Origin: Bradyrhizobium sp. 190
GTDB taxonomy: Bacteria; Pseudomonadota; Alphaproteobacteria; Rhizobiales; Xanthobacteraceae
Reading direction: 5' to 3'
NCBI RefSeq assembly: GCF_023073415.1
Contig: NZ_JADPJL010000008.1
Location: 620,001 to 684,000 of the forward strand
DNA length: 64,000 bases
Made by a program: the position numbers and the translations under genes. Positions 52,777 through 61,130 of this stretch are shown in pieces; positions within the stretch are counted from its first letter, which is position 1; each line of letters begins with the position of its first letter. Below the pieces are notes generated by a model. It searched no databases. It saw nothing but the letters and a program-made list of their open reading frames with translations, and was not told the DNA's origin.

Positions 52777-53348
52777 AGGAAGCGCTCGCAGGCCTGATCC
52801 TTGCGGCGTTCACATTCATTGTCTCGACATCAGCGCAGGACAGGCCTCCTGAGCCCGACGGGTACCGCATGGAAGACTACCGTGCGCCGGTCCCCGCGAC
52901 CCTTGCCGATGCGCGCGTTCTGACGACCGCGGAAGCCGGCGCGATCTGGCGAGCAAAAGCGGCCGTGTTCATCGACGTAATGCCCCGCGCGCCGAAGCCG
53001 CACAATCTTCCCGAAGGCACGGTCTGGCGCGATCAGCCGCGGCTCAACATTCCCGGCAGCATGTGGCTGCCGGACACCGGCTACGGAAAGCTCGCGGCGG
53101 CGACGGAAGATTATCTGCGGCGCGGCCTCGTCCGCGCGACGGCGGGCAACACTATCGCGCTGGTCGTGGTTTACTGTCAGGCCGATTGCTGGATGTCCTG
53201 GAACGCGGCAAAGCGAATCCTGGCATACGGCTATTCCAATGTAGCGTGGTACCCCGATGGAACCGACGGCTGGGAACGGGCCGGCCTGGACCTCACTGAG
53301 TCGCAACCGGAGCCGCGGACAGGTGAGGAGACTTCGTCGCGGCGCTAG
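52773..53348 (+). CDS. PQQ-dependent catabolism-associated rhodanese-like protein
   Basis: A 191-residue exported protein with a signal peptide (about residues 1-21). The region YCQADCWMSWNAAKRIL has Cys135, Cys139 and Trp140, the conserved cysteine-tryptophan pattern of this group, in a rhodanese-like fold. Two cysteines suggest redox or sulfur-transfer activity. It pairs with the XoxJ-like gene through an ATGA overlap and ends 3 bp before the convergent gene. Confidence 0.9.
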   Translation: MKEALAGLILAAFTFIVSTSAQDRPPEPDGYRMEDYRAPVPATLADARVLTTAEAGAIWRAKAAVFIDVMPRAPKPHNLPEGTVWRDQPRLNIPGSMWLPDTGYGKLAAATEDYLRRGLVRATAGNTIALVVVYCQADCWMSWNAAKRILAYGYSNVAWYPDGTDGWERAGLDLTESQPEPRTGEETSSRR

Positions 53349-53351
53349 GGA

Positions 53352-53963
53352 CTATTCTATCTCCTGCTGAATCGTTCGTCCGAGCGCGAACAGACGCTGG
53401 TCGATCGCCGTTGGCACCTCGCAGACGAATTTAATGACATTCCTCCGATCCTCGAAGATCCGCGTCTGCCACACCAGCTGATTGCCGAGCTCGTCGATCT
53501 TGGCCTGATCGGGCGGGGACGCGCCGTGCAGCGCCTGCAGGGCGAGCGTATCGTCACGGATTTTTTCGGCGGCCGCGCGTTGCTTGCGGGTCACGCGCTC
53601 CAGCCCATTCAGGACCTGGGAGCGTTGGGCATTGAGGGAATCGAACAGGCCGGAAAACAGCAATTTTCCGCTTCCGGTCTTGTCGGCTGCACCGTTCAGA
53701 TATTCTGTGATTGCCTTCTGCGCTTCCTCAAGCGGGGTGCGCCGCGCCGCGAGCTTTGCTACCAGCGCGCTGACCTTGGCATCGTCCTTCCACTTGCCGG
53801 AGATGTCGTCGAGCGGTGGGCCTGCCCACACCGCGGCGAGGGATATCTCGGGCACCTTGGCCTGGGTGCACGGCCAATCCGGATAGCGGGGATCGGCGGC
53901 ATGGCAGAACCTGATCGTCGCCATAACGGCAAGACAAGCTACGATTGCGGTCCGATATTTCAT
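53352..53963 (-). CDS. exported protein of the quinoprotein ABC operon, unknown function
   Basis: A 203-residue protein with a signal peptide (about residues 1-22, ending CHAAD). The mature start DPRYPDWPCTQAKVPEISLAAVWAGPPLD is distinctive and the rest is mainly helical (TPLEEAQKAITEYLNGA, AAEKIRDDTLALQAL). Two cysteines are present. ATGA overlap places it as the last gene of the operon 57793 to 53352. It is not recognisable as an enzyme. Confidence 0.8.
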   Translation of the reverse strand: MKYRTAIVACLAVMATIRFCHAADPRYPDWPCTQAKVPEISLAAVWAGPPLDDISGKWKDDAKVSALVAKLAARRTPLEEAQKAITEYLNGAADKTGSGKLLFSGLFDSLNAQRSQVLNGLERVTRKQRAAAEKIRDDTLALQALHGASPPDQAKIDELGNQLVWQTRIFEDRRNVIKFVCEVPTAIDQRLFALGRTIQQEIE

Positions 53964-54808
53964 GTCTCGCCTCCGGCCGGTCCGCGGCGGATCAGGCCAC
54001 GCGATGGATCGTAGGCGTAAATTGCGCCGACCATGAAGACGATCGTGCAGCCGCCGACGACCGCGAGCGCGATCCAGTTCACTTGCCCATACAGCGCAAA
54101 ACGTATCAGCTCCACGGCATGCGTGAACGGATTGAACTGACAGACATAGTAGAGCATCGGGCTGCTCTCCAGGATGCGCCACAGCGGATAGAGCGCCGAG
54201 GAAGCGAAGAACATCGGGAAGATGACAAAGTTCATCACGCCCGCAAAATTCTCAAGCTGCTTGATGCCGGAAGAGATCAGCATCCCCAAGGCGCCGAGCA
54301 TTAGGCCCGACAAGATCAGCGCGGGCAGCACCGTCAGATAGCCGGCCGGCGGAGGCGCGATATCCCAGAACCAGGCGATCAGCAGGAAGGCATACACCTG
54401 GAGCAGCGAGACCGCGGTTCCCGCCAGAAGCTTGCAGGACAAGAGAAACCATCGCGGCAGCGGGCTCACCAGCAACGTCCGCATATTGCCCATCTCGCGG
54501 TCGTAGACCATGGAGAGCGAGGACTGCATGCCGTTGAAGAGCTGGATCATCGCCATCAGGCCGGGCGCGATATAGACCTCATACAGGATGTAGGTTTCGT
54601 AGGGTGGGATGATGGAGAGGCCGAGCACCTGGCGGAAGCCGGCGGCGAAGATGAACAGCCACACCAAAGGCCGCACCAGCGCCGAGATGAAGCGTTCGCG
54701 CTGATGCAGGAAACGAAGCGCCTCGCGCCACACGATACCGCTCAGGCAGGTGAAATATTCGGCGAGCGAGAAGCCGCTCCGGATCGGCCTTATGGTGGCT
54801 GATGTCAT
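53960..54808 (-). CDS. ABC-2 type permease of the quinoprotein-associated transporter
   Basis: A 282-residue inner-membrane protein with six helices and the ABC-2 exporter-type architecture. The early HQRERFISALVRPLVWLFIFAAGF, MVYDREMGNMRTLLVSPLPRWF and NFVIFPMFFASSALYPLW motifs mark the family. It belongs to the permease group associated with PQQ-dependent alcohol catabolism (PedC-like). Starts with ATGA overlap to the ATPase gene. Confidence 0.92.
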   Translation of the reverse strand: MTSATIRPIRSGFSLAEYFTCLSGIVWREALRFLHQRERFISALVRPLVWLFIFAAGFRQVLGLSIIPPYETYILYEVYIAPGLMAMIQLFNGMQSSLSMVYDREMGNMRTLLVSPLPRWFLLSCKLLAGTAVSLLQVYAFLLIAWFWDIAPPPAGYLTVLPALILSGLMLGALGMLISSGIKQLENFAGVMNFVIFPMFFASSALYPLWRILESSPMLYYVCQFNPFTHAVELIRFALYGQVNWIALAVVGGCTIVFMVGAIYAYDPSRGLIRRGPAGGET

Positions 54809-55626
54809 GATGCTGGACTCCCGCTCTGCGCGGTGGAGCCGGTCAGCCGCATGAACGCCGTGTTGATATCGCTGCCGCCGGTATCGGCGATAACCCGCGC
54901 CACCTTGCCCTGGGCCAGTACGCGGCCCTGATGCAGCACTATCAGATCGTCGTTTGAACCGATCTCGTCGAACAGATGTGTCGCCCACAACACGCTTATT
55001 CCCTGTTCGGTGACGAGCTGGCGGACGTGGTTGAGGATGTCGGCGCGTGCCTTGACGTCGAGGCCGACGGTTGCCTCGTCGAGCAGGAGCAGCCGCGGGC
55101 GGTGCAGAAGCGCCCGTGCGATTTCCAACCGTCGCATCTGGCCGCCGGAGAGATCGCGCACCTTGCTGCCGGCGCGGTCGGCAAGGCCGATGCGAGCCAG
55201 CACCTCGCGGCTACGTTCGCGGGCATCGCGTCTGGCGATGCCGTGCAGGGCTGCGTGATAAAGCAGGTTCTGCGTCACCGAGAGGTCGAGATCGAGCGTG
55301 CGGGGCTGAAACACCACGCCGAGCAGGCGCAATGCTTCGCCGGGCGCTCGCGCGACGTCATGGCCGAAAATCCCGATATGTCCGCGCTGGATTCCGAACA
55401 GCCGCGTGATCAGCGAGAACAGCGTGCTCTTGCCGGCGCCGTTCAGGCCAAGCAGCGCCGTGAAACTTGCTGGTGCGACGGTGAAGCCGATGTCGATCAG
55501 TGCATGTCGGGCGCCATAGGAATGGCTGACGCCGTCGATCGACAACGCTGGTATCTCCGCGGCGTCAAGCCGGGAAGGAATGTCCTGCGTGTTCTGACCA
55601 GCGGAAAGTTTGTCAGTGGCCTTCAT
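54805..55626 (-). CDS. ABC ATP-binding protein, PQQ-dependent catabolism-associated
   Basis: A 273-residue ATPase from ATG 55626. Walker A GLNGAGKST, signature LSGGQMRRLEIARAL and Walker B LLLDEATVGLDVKAR with LWATHLFDEI. The Glu-Ala-Thr after Walker B (DEAT) is a family trait. It energises the ABC-2 permease encoded next. Coupled to both neighbours by ATGA overlaps. Confidence 0.93.
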   Translation of the reverse strand: MKATDKLSAGQNTQDIPSRLDAAEIPALSIDGVSHSYGARHALIDIGFTVAPASFTALLGLNGAGKSTLFSLITRLFGIQRGHIGIFGHDVARAPGEALRLLGVVFQPRTLDLDLSVTQNLLYHAALHGIARRDARERSREVLARIGLADRAGSKVRDLSGGQMRRLEIARALLHRPRLLLLDEATVGLDVKARADILNHVRQLVTEQGISVLWATHLFDEIGSNDDLIVLHQGRVLAQGKVARVIADTGGSDINTAFMRLTGSTAQSGSPAS

Positions 55627-56594
55627 GGCTCTGCAATCGTGATACCCCAGGGCAGCTCGCCGACCTGGATCGTCTTGATGACCTTCTGCGCGGCGACGTC
55701 GATGATCGAGACGTCGTTCGAAACGCCATTGGTAACCATCAGATATTTCTCGTCCGGGGTGAATGCCATGTGCCACACCCGCTGTCCCACCAGCAGATAC
55801 TTGGTGACCTTGTGGCTGGCGGCATCAACGACCGCGACGCGATTGGCAGGGCCGAGCGCGACGAAAGCGGTCTTGCCGTCCTTGGTCATGCCGATGCCGA
55901 CCGGCTGGATGGCTTCGCTCCGTAAGCCGGGAATCTCGAATGTAATCTTCTTCGTGACCTCCCGCTTGACCGGATCGATCACCGAAATGGTGCCGCCGAT
56001 CTCCGACGATACCCACACTTCGGAATTGTCACGCTTGAACTCGGCGAAGCGCGGGCGCGCATCGACCAAAACATTGGCGACGATCTGGCGCGTCGCGGTG
56101 TCGATGAAATGCGCCATGTTGGTAGTCTCGGAAGTATTGATCAGGATTTTGCCGTCCGGGCTGATCGCCATGCCCTCCGGCTCGACGCCGACCTGGATTT
56201 CGCCCAGACGGGCGCGCTTTTCGACGTCGATGATGGTCACCGTGTTGTCGTTCTCGTTGGCGACGTAGAGGAGCTTGCCCTCAGAATCGAGGGCGAACAG
56301 TTCGGGGTCCGGGCCGGAGGGCAGGGTATCGACCACCTCCTGCTTGGCGACGTCGATGACCTGAATGCTGTCGTCATCGCCGACCGCCACGAAAACAAAC
56401 TTGCCGTCCCTCGTGAACTCGATGCCGCGCGGCCGCTGGCCGACCTTGATCGTCTTGGTGACGGTCCAACTGTTCGTATCGATCACGGATACAGTATTAC
56501 TCTTCTCGTTGGATACATAGGCGATGAAGGCCGAGGCGGGGCCCGCCGTCGCGAGCAGGAAAGCCATTCCGGAAAGCAGGCAATGACGGTACAT
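55623..56594 (-). CDS. PQQ-dependent catabolism-associated beta-propeller protein
   Basis: A 323-residue exported YVTN-type propeller. A signal peptide (MYRHCLLSGMAFLLATAGPASA) is followed by about seven blades, such as YVSNEKSNTVSVIDTNSWTV, RPRGIEFTRDGKFVFVA and PWGITIAEP. It belongs to the beta-propeller group linked to PQQ alcohol oxidation. I use ATG 56594, which starts the signal peptide; an ATG at 56615 overlaps the upstream stop and is also possible. Confidence 0.92.
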   Translation of the reverse strand: MYRHCLLSGMAFLLATAGPASAFIAYVSNEKSNTVSVIDTNSWTVTKTIKVGQRPRGIEFTRDGKFVFVAVGDDDSIQVIDVAKQEVVDTLPSGPDPELFALDSEGKLLYVANENDNTVTIIDVEKRARLGEIQVGVEPEGMAISPDGKILINTSETTNMAHFIDTATRQIVANVLVDARPRFAEFKRDNSEVWVSSEIGGTISVIDPVKREVTKKITFEIPGLRSEAIQPVGIGMTKDGKTAFVALGPANRVAVVDAASHKVTKYLLVGQRVWHMAFTPDEKYLMVTNGVSNDVSIIDVAAQKVIKTIQVGELPWGITIAEP

Positions 56595-56611
56595 ACGCAA
56601 TCCATCCTCCC

Positions 56612-57793
56612 TCATTGTAGCTTGCACTTGGTTTCCGGCCGATCGGCGCCAAGTGTATCGAGCTCCGACACCTGGTGCAAAAATCCTTCCTGCGGCGAAA
56701 CCGAGACCACCATGCGCCCATCGACCAGCAGGATTGGCTGACGAAGCTGCAGGTTCCAGTCCCGCAGCGTCAGCCGCCGGCCCTTGAACGCCGCAATGGA
56801 AAAGTCGGGTCCTTTAAGAAACTCCGATACCGGCTTTGGGTCACCGGACTTCGTGCGCGATGTCGCTTCACCGATCATGCGCGCTGCCGTCCATGCTTGC
56901 ATGTCCAGTGCGGTCATGTGTCGCAAATTCAATTTTGCAAACCGGTTCTGGATCTGGATCGCGCCCCACTGGTCCTGCGCGGCGTGCCAACTGGTCGGAA
57001 CCAGCCCGGCCGAGCCGGCAACCGGACGTGGGTCCCAAGTGCGGTAGGGCAGGTAGGACGCAAATACCTCGCTTTCGTCAGCAGCGACGAGGACGTCATA
57101 GGCCGGCGCTTGCTGGGTGAACACCGGCATTTGCCGCTGGATCAAAGTGACGCCGCTGTCGGTACGGCGGGCGCCACCGGTGTCTTCGAAGATTCGCTCC
57201 TGAACGATCTTGGCGCCGAAGCGCGTCGCTGCGCGGCGCAATGCGTCGGCATACAGTTTGTCCTGCTGATGCGAGCCGACGACAAACAGCCAGCGCTTCC
57301 ATTGCTTCCACACCAGATACTGGGCGAGCGCATCCGCCAGCATCGAGCGCGTCGGCGCGACATGGATCACGTTGGCGCGACAGTCCTGTTCGCGCAACCG
57401 GTCGTCGATCGCGCCGGCATTCAATAGCAACGTGCCGCGTTCGCGAAGCGTGTCGGCTGCCTTCAATAAATCGTCCGCAGGAAGGTCGGCAATGATGAAG
57501 CCGGTGCGCGCGGCAAGCGCCGCCGCGGCCTTTGCGACATCCTCATTGTCCTTGAGCCGGACTTCCTCCAGCGTGAAATGCTGATTGAGGAACTTACCCG
57601 TGGTGTTGTTGTCCTCGATGGCAAGGCGTGCGCCGGCAAGGCCGTCGTTCTCGGCTGGCAGTTCGACGAGCGACAATTTCGCCTTGACGCCGGCGCGGCC
57701 GAGATAGCCGATGCCGATCTCGATCGGGTCGGCCGCGAGCACGGGGGTGGCCGCGATGCAGAAACCGATCGCAACGACCAACCATCGGAACAT
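56612..57793 (-). CDS. PQQ alcohol dehydrogenase-associated ABC substrate-binding protein
   Basis: A 393-residue periplasmic binding protein of the type I (Leu/Ile/Val-binding-like) fold with a signal peptide (about residues 1-20, ending VLAAD). IEIGIGYLGRAGVKAKLSLVELPAENDGLAGARLAIEDNNTTG and LLNAGAIDDRLREQDCRANVIHVAPTRSML are typical of this group. It heads the leftward five-gene operon. Ligand unknown. ATG 57793 is chosen because it starts the signal peptide. Confidence 0.9.
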   Translation of the reverse strand: MFRWLVVAIGFCIAATPVLAADPIEIGIGYLGRAGVKAKLSLVELPAENDGLAGARLAIEDNNTTGKFLNQHFTLEEVRLKDNEDVAKAAAALAARTGFIIADLPADDLLKAADTLRERGTLLLNAGAIDDRLREQDCRANVIHVAPTRSMLADALAQYLVWKQWKRWLFVVGSHQQDKLYADALRRAATRFGAKIVQERIFEDTGGARRTDSGVTLIQRQMPVFTQQAPAYDVLVAADESEVFASYLPYRTWDPRPVAGSAGLVPTSWHAAQDQWGAIQIQNRFAKLNLRHMTALDMQAWTAARMIGEATSRTKSGDPKPVSEFLKGPDFSIAAFKGRRLTLRDWNLQLRQPILLVDGRMVVSVSPQEGFLHQVSELDTLGADRPETKCKLQ

Positions 57794-57907
57794 GGCTTCT
57801 CCCTGACAGGTCTTTCTCTTCGCCGTATGGCGGACCGTTTGACCTGAACCATGACCGAATTGTTTTGGCTTGCAACCCAATTCTCTGTGGGACGGCTCTA
57901 CGCCGTT

Positions 57908-58753
57908 TCAGCCCTTCAGGCGCTCGGCGTGCCAGCGCAGATGATCGGACATGAACGTGGAGATGAAGTAGTAGCTGTGGTCATAGCCGGGCTGCCGGCG
58001 CAAGGTGAGGGGGATTTTGGCTTTCTCGCATGCGCCCTGCAGCAGCTCCGGGCGGAGCTGTTGGGTCAGAAACTGATCGGCGTCACCGTAGTCGACCAGG
58101 AGATCGGACACTCTGGCGCCGTCCTCGATCAACGCCACCGCATCGTGCTTGCGCCATGCTTGCCTGACGTCGCCAAGATAACCACCGAGGGCCTTGATAC
58201 CCCACGGCACCTGCGAGGGCGCGACGATCGGCGAAAACGCGCTTGCCGCGCGATAGCGGTCGGGATGGCGCAGCGCGACCGTCAGCGCGCCGTGACCGCC
58301 CATGGAGTGGCCAAGAATGGATTGCCGATTCGGGTCCACGGGAAAGTTTTCGGCGACCAGTTTCGGCAGCTCTTCCGTGACGTAGCTCCACATGCGGTAA
58401 TTGCGGGCGAACGGCTCCTGCGTCGCATCGACATAGAAGCCGGCACCAAGCCCAAAATCGTAGGCATTGGCGGGATCGCCGGGCACGCCTTCACCGCGCG
58501 GGCTGGTGTCGGGCGCAACGAAGATCAATCCAAGTGCGGCGCAGGCGCTGCGGAATTCGCCCTTTTCCGTCACGTTGGCGTGGGTGCAGGTCAGGCCGGA
58601 GAGATACCAGACCACCGGCAGCCTGGCGCCGCCGGCGTGCGGAGGGACATAGACCGAGAAGGTCATGTCGGTGCGGGTCTCGCGGCTGGGGTGCTTGTAA
58701 ACGCCCTGCACACCGCTGTGCGATTTGTTGAGCGAAACGGTTTGCATCGTCAT
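57908..58753 (-). CDS. fghA: S-formylglutathione hydrolase
   Basis: A 281-residue alpha/beta hydrolase of the esterase D family. Nucleophile Ser150 lies in GHSMGG, with Asp226 and His259 (YDHSYYF) completing the triad. YLSGLTCTHANVTEKGEFRSACAALGLIFVAPDTSPRG is the family signature. It hydrolyses S-formylglutathione to formate and glutathione in the glutathione-dependent formaldehyde pathway. Its product feeds the formate dehydrogenase at the left of the window. ATG 58747 is an alternative start. Confidence 0.96.
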   Translation of the reverse strand: MTMQTVSLNKSHSGVQGVYKHPSRETRTDMTFSVYVPPHAGGARLPVVWYLSGLTCTHANVTEKGEFRSACAALGLIFVAPDTSPRGEGVPGDPANAYDFGLGAGFYVDATQEPFARNYRMWSYVTEELPKLVAENFPVDPNRQSILGHSMGGHGALTVALRHPDRYRAASAFSPIVAPSQVPWGIKALGGYLGDVRQAWRKHDAVALIEDGARVSDLLVDYGDADQFLTQQLRPELLQGACEKAKIPLTLRRQPGYDHSYYFISTFMSDHLRWHAERLKG

Positions 58754-58786
58754 GAATTGGCCACTCCAGCGCCGCTTCGCGTCATC

Positions 58787-59413
58787 TCAAGCCACGCGGT
58801 TCTCGATTGCTAACCGCACCAGTTCGGCAGATGTACGCACACCGAGCTTTTGGCGCATAATCGAGGAGGTATTGGCGACCGTCTTGTAGGAGGAATGGAC
58901 CAACCACGCAATTTCGGACAGGCTTTTGCCGGCACTGAGCAGGCGCAATATCTCCATCTCGCGTGAAGTCAATTTCGAAAGAGGGCTCTGGGCGAACGAG
59001 GGTCTCGCGAATGCAATACTTCGAGCCATCGCCGGCGGCAGATAAACTCCCCCCTTTGCAACTTCACGGATGGCCTCAACCAGCTCCTGAGGATCCCCGG
59101 TTTTGGAAACATAACCCTTGGCGCCGACTTGGATGGCGCGCGCGGCGAATACCGGATCATCGTTCATGCTGAACATGATGATACGTACCGAGGCATCGCG
59201 CCCTAGGAGGCGTCGGGCCAGTTCAAACCCGGAAACCGTCGGCAGGTTGATATCGAGCACGCAGATATCCGGATGACGTTCGCCGAACACGCGCTCGCCA
59301 CTCTCCGCGTCGGAGGCTTCCAATATGTCGATCTCGGGGTCGTCCGCGAACAGGGCACGGCACCCCGAAGCAACGATGCGATGGTCATCAACGATCAGAA
59401 TGCGCATTGGCAT
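58787..59413 (-). CDS. NarL/LuxR-type response regulator
   Basis: A 208-residue response regulator. The receiver domain has acidic pocket D9/D10, phospho-acceptor D54 (VLDINLP) and K104 (YVSKTG). A LuxR-type helix-turn-helix (SKLTSREMEILRLLSAGKSLSEIAWLVHSSYKTVANTSSIMRQKLGV) ends it. Divergent from the kinase at 59637. The location between fghA and the TonB receptor resembles the FlhSR-type control of formaldehyde and methanol genes known from Paracoccus; this link is inference. Confidence 0.93.
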   Translation of the reverse strand: MPMRILIVDDHRIVASGCRALFADDPEIDILEASDAESGERVFGERHPDICVLDINLPTVSGFELARRLLGRDASVRIIMFSMNDDPVFAARAIQVGAKGYVSKTGDPQELVEAIREVAKGGVYLPPAMARSIAFARPSFAQSPLSKLTSREMEILRLLSAGKSLSEIAWLVHSSYKTVANTSSIMRQKLGVRTSAELVRLAIENRVA

Positions 59414-59636
59414 TGGTCCCGAATACCCGCGTCACTCCCGTTGCCGCACCGCATCAGGCGAAACACCGCACAGACTTCGGGGCGATACTTGCCGTCGATG
59501 GTCATGCAACCCGGGCGATGTTGCTATACGGTTCGATTAGATAGGCGCCAGTTTTATCTGTCAACGCTCCCCTCAACGAGGAACCGAAGACGGTTTCGCT
59601 CCCAGACAAACGCGAGTTCTCTCCTGGACAAAGGCT

Positions 59637-61004
59637 ATGTGGCAAAAACTTTCCTTACGCGCCCGGATAAACTTGCTGCTCGCGCTCGTCCTCACGCTCG
59701 GTTTAGCCGCCAATATTGCGCGACTTGTGCTTGAGGCTGGACCTCGCGTCCGGGCCGAAGATCAAAGCGTCATTCGGCTGGCGCGTGAATTCATCGATAC
59801 GATCGTTGCGGGACTGAATGAGGCGCCAGACGCAGAAGTGCGGCTGAACCAGATTGTTCACGACCTCAACCGGCTTCGCCACGTCAGTATCACGCGGCAG
59901 GGTGAAGCGGCCGAGCGAGCCGGGGCAGCGGCCAACCCGGACGACAATGCCGATGCACGCTCACCGCCGGCATGGTTTGTCACGCTTGTTCACCCCGAAA
60001 AGACCACGGTGAACGTGCCGATCTCAATCAAGGGAAAACCGGGTTCGCTGCTCATCACATCGCATCCGAACGACGAGGTGGCCGAGATCTGGGATGGAAT
60101 TATCACTCAGCTCCTGATCGGCACGGTGATTGCGATCATTCTCTTCCTCATTACGATCAGGGTCGTCAGCCGGGCGCTTGCGCCAATCCAGACGCTTTCG
60201 GAAGCAATGACGAAAATCGAAGCCGGCGGCTACGACACGCGCGTGAAGCCGGATGGCCCGCCGGAACTGGTGGCCATCTGCGACAAGTTGAATCACCTCG
60301 CCGCCACTTTGGGTAATGCGGTTGACGACAAGAGGCGCCTGGCCGAGCGCGTCGTCTCGCTGCAGGATGTCGAACGTAAGGAAATCGCGCGCGAGCTTCA
60401 TGATGAATTCGGGCCGTATCTCTTTGCCTTGCGAGCCCATGCCGGTGCGCTGACCCGGATCGCAGACGCAAAGGATCCAAACGTAGAGGCGACGCGAAAG
60501 CACGGCAGCGCGATATTGGAACAGGTAAACGCCTTGCAGCAGTCCAATCGGCGGGTGCTTGAAAAGCTGCGCCCTGCGGGACTGACGGAGCTCGGTCTTC
60601 GCGAAGCGCTCGGTGCGCTCCTGCGTCTGTGGGGGGAGTCGCATCCCGACGTCGTTATCGAAACGGCAATCTCGCAGTCGCTCGGCGACACAGGCGAGAC
60701 GGCCGACTTGACGATCTACCGCACCATTCAGGAAGCACTGACCAATGTCTTTCGCCACGCGGGTGCCACCTGCGTCAACGTAACCGTTGAACCTATTGAG
60801 CTGTCCTCGGGATTGACCGGACGAGGCGGCGTCTTGGTGCTGGTCCGCGACAATGGCGGCGGATTGAGGCCGGATCACAAGCTTGGTCTTGGGCTCACGG
60901 GAATGCGCGAGCGCATTCTGGCGCTGGGTGGCTCGCTCACGATTGCTTCCGGAGACAGCGGCGTAACCGTGGAGGCCGTGATTCCGAGGGACGCGCGTTA
61001 CTGA
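59637..61004 (+). CDS. sensor histidine kinase (NarX/HisKA_3 type)
   Basis: A 455-residue kinase. Two membrane helices (about residues 10-30 and 155-177) flank a 120-residue periplasmic sensor domain; a HAMP domain follows (about 178-230). The phospho-acceptor His255 is in ARELHDEFGPY, and the ATPase N-box is EALTNVFRHA with G-boxes DNGGGL and GLGLTGMRERI. It is the likely partner of the divergent response regulator. The ligand is unknown, but periplasmic sensing fits alcohol or metal signals. Confidence 0.93.
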   Translation: MWQKLSLRARINLLLALVLTLGLAANIARLVLEAGPRVRAEDQSVIRLAREFIDTIVAGLNEAPDAEVRLNQIVHDLNRLRHVSITRQGEAAERAGAAANPDDNADARSPPAWFVTLVHPEKTTVNVPISIKGKPGSLLITSHPNDEVAEIWDGIITQLLIGTVIAIILFLITIRVVSRALAPIQTLSEAMTKIEAGGYDTRVKPDGPPELVAICDKLNHLAATLGNAVDDKRRLAERVVSLQDVERKEIARELHDEFGPYLFALRAHAGALTRIADAKDPNVEATRKHGSAILEQVNALQQSNRRVLEKLRPAGLTELGLREALGALLRLWGESHPDVVIETAISQSLGDTGETADLTIYRTIQEALTNVFRHAGATCVNVTVEPIELSSGLTGRGGVLVLVRDNGGGLRPDHKLGLGLTGMRERILALGGSLTIASGDSGVTVEAVIPRDARY

Positions 61005-61007
61005 CTC

Positions 61008-61025
61008 GGGAATTTTTCCCTTTTT
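61008..61025 (+). terminator. short hairpin with T-run after the kinase gene
   Basis: GGGAA-TTT-TTCCC followed by TTTTT, 3 bp after the kinase stop codon. The stem is only 5 bp but the position and T-run fit a weak Rho-independent terminator. Confidence 0.45.
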
Positions 61026-61130
61026 GGTCGGGACGTTTTGAATGGTGCGCGACCTGATTGACGTTCTAAGATCGTCCGCAACCAACCGGCGGGGACCAAT
61101 GCGGCCGGTATGGAATGGGGATGAAATAGA

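Noticed and set aside
57794..57907. TGCAACCC-like words shared by the 57.8 kb and 59.5 kb intergenic regions as possible response-regulator sites
   Set aside because: Only 8 bases are shared and no symmetric or repeated arrangement is visible; too weak to claim.
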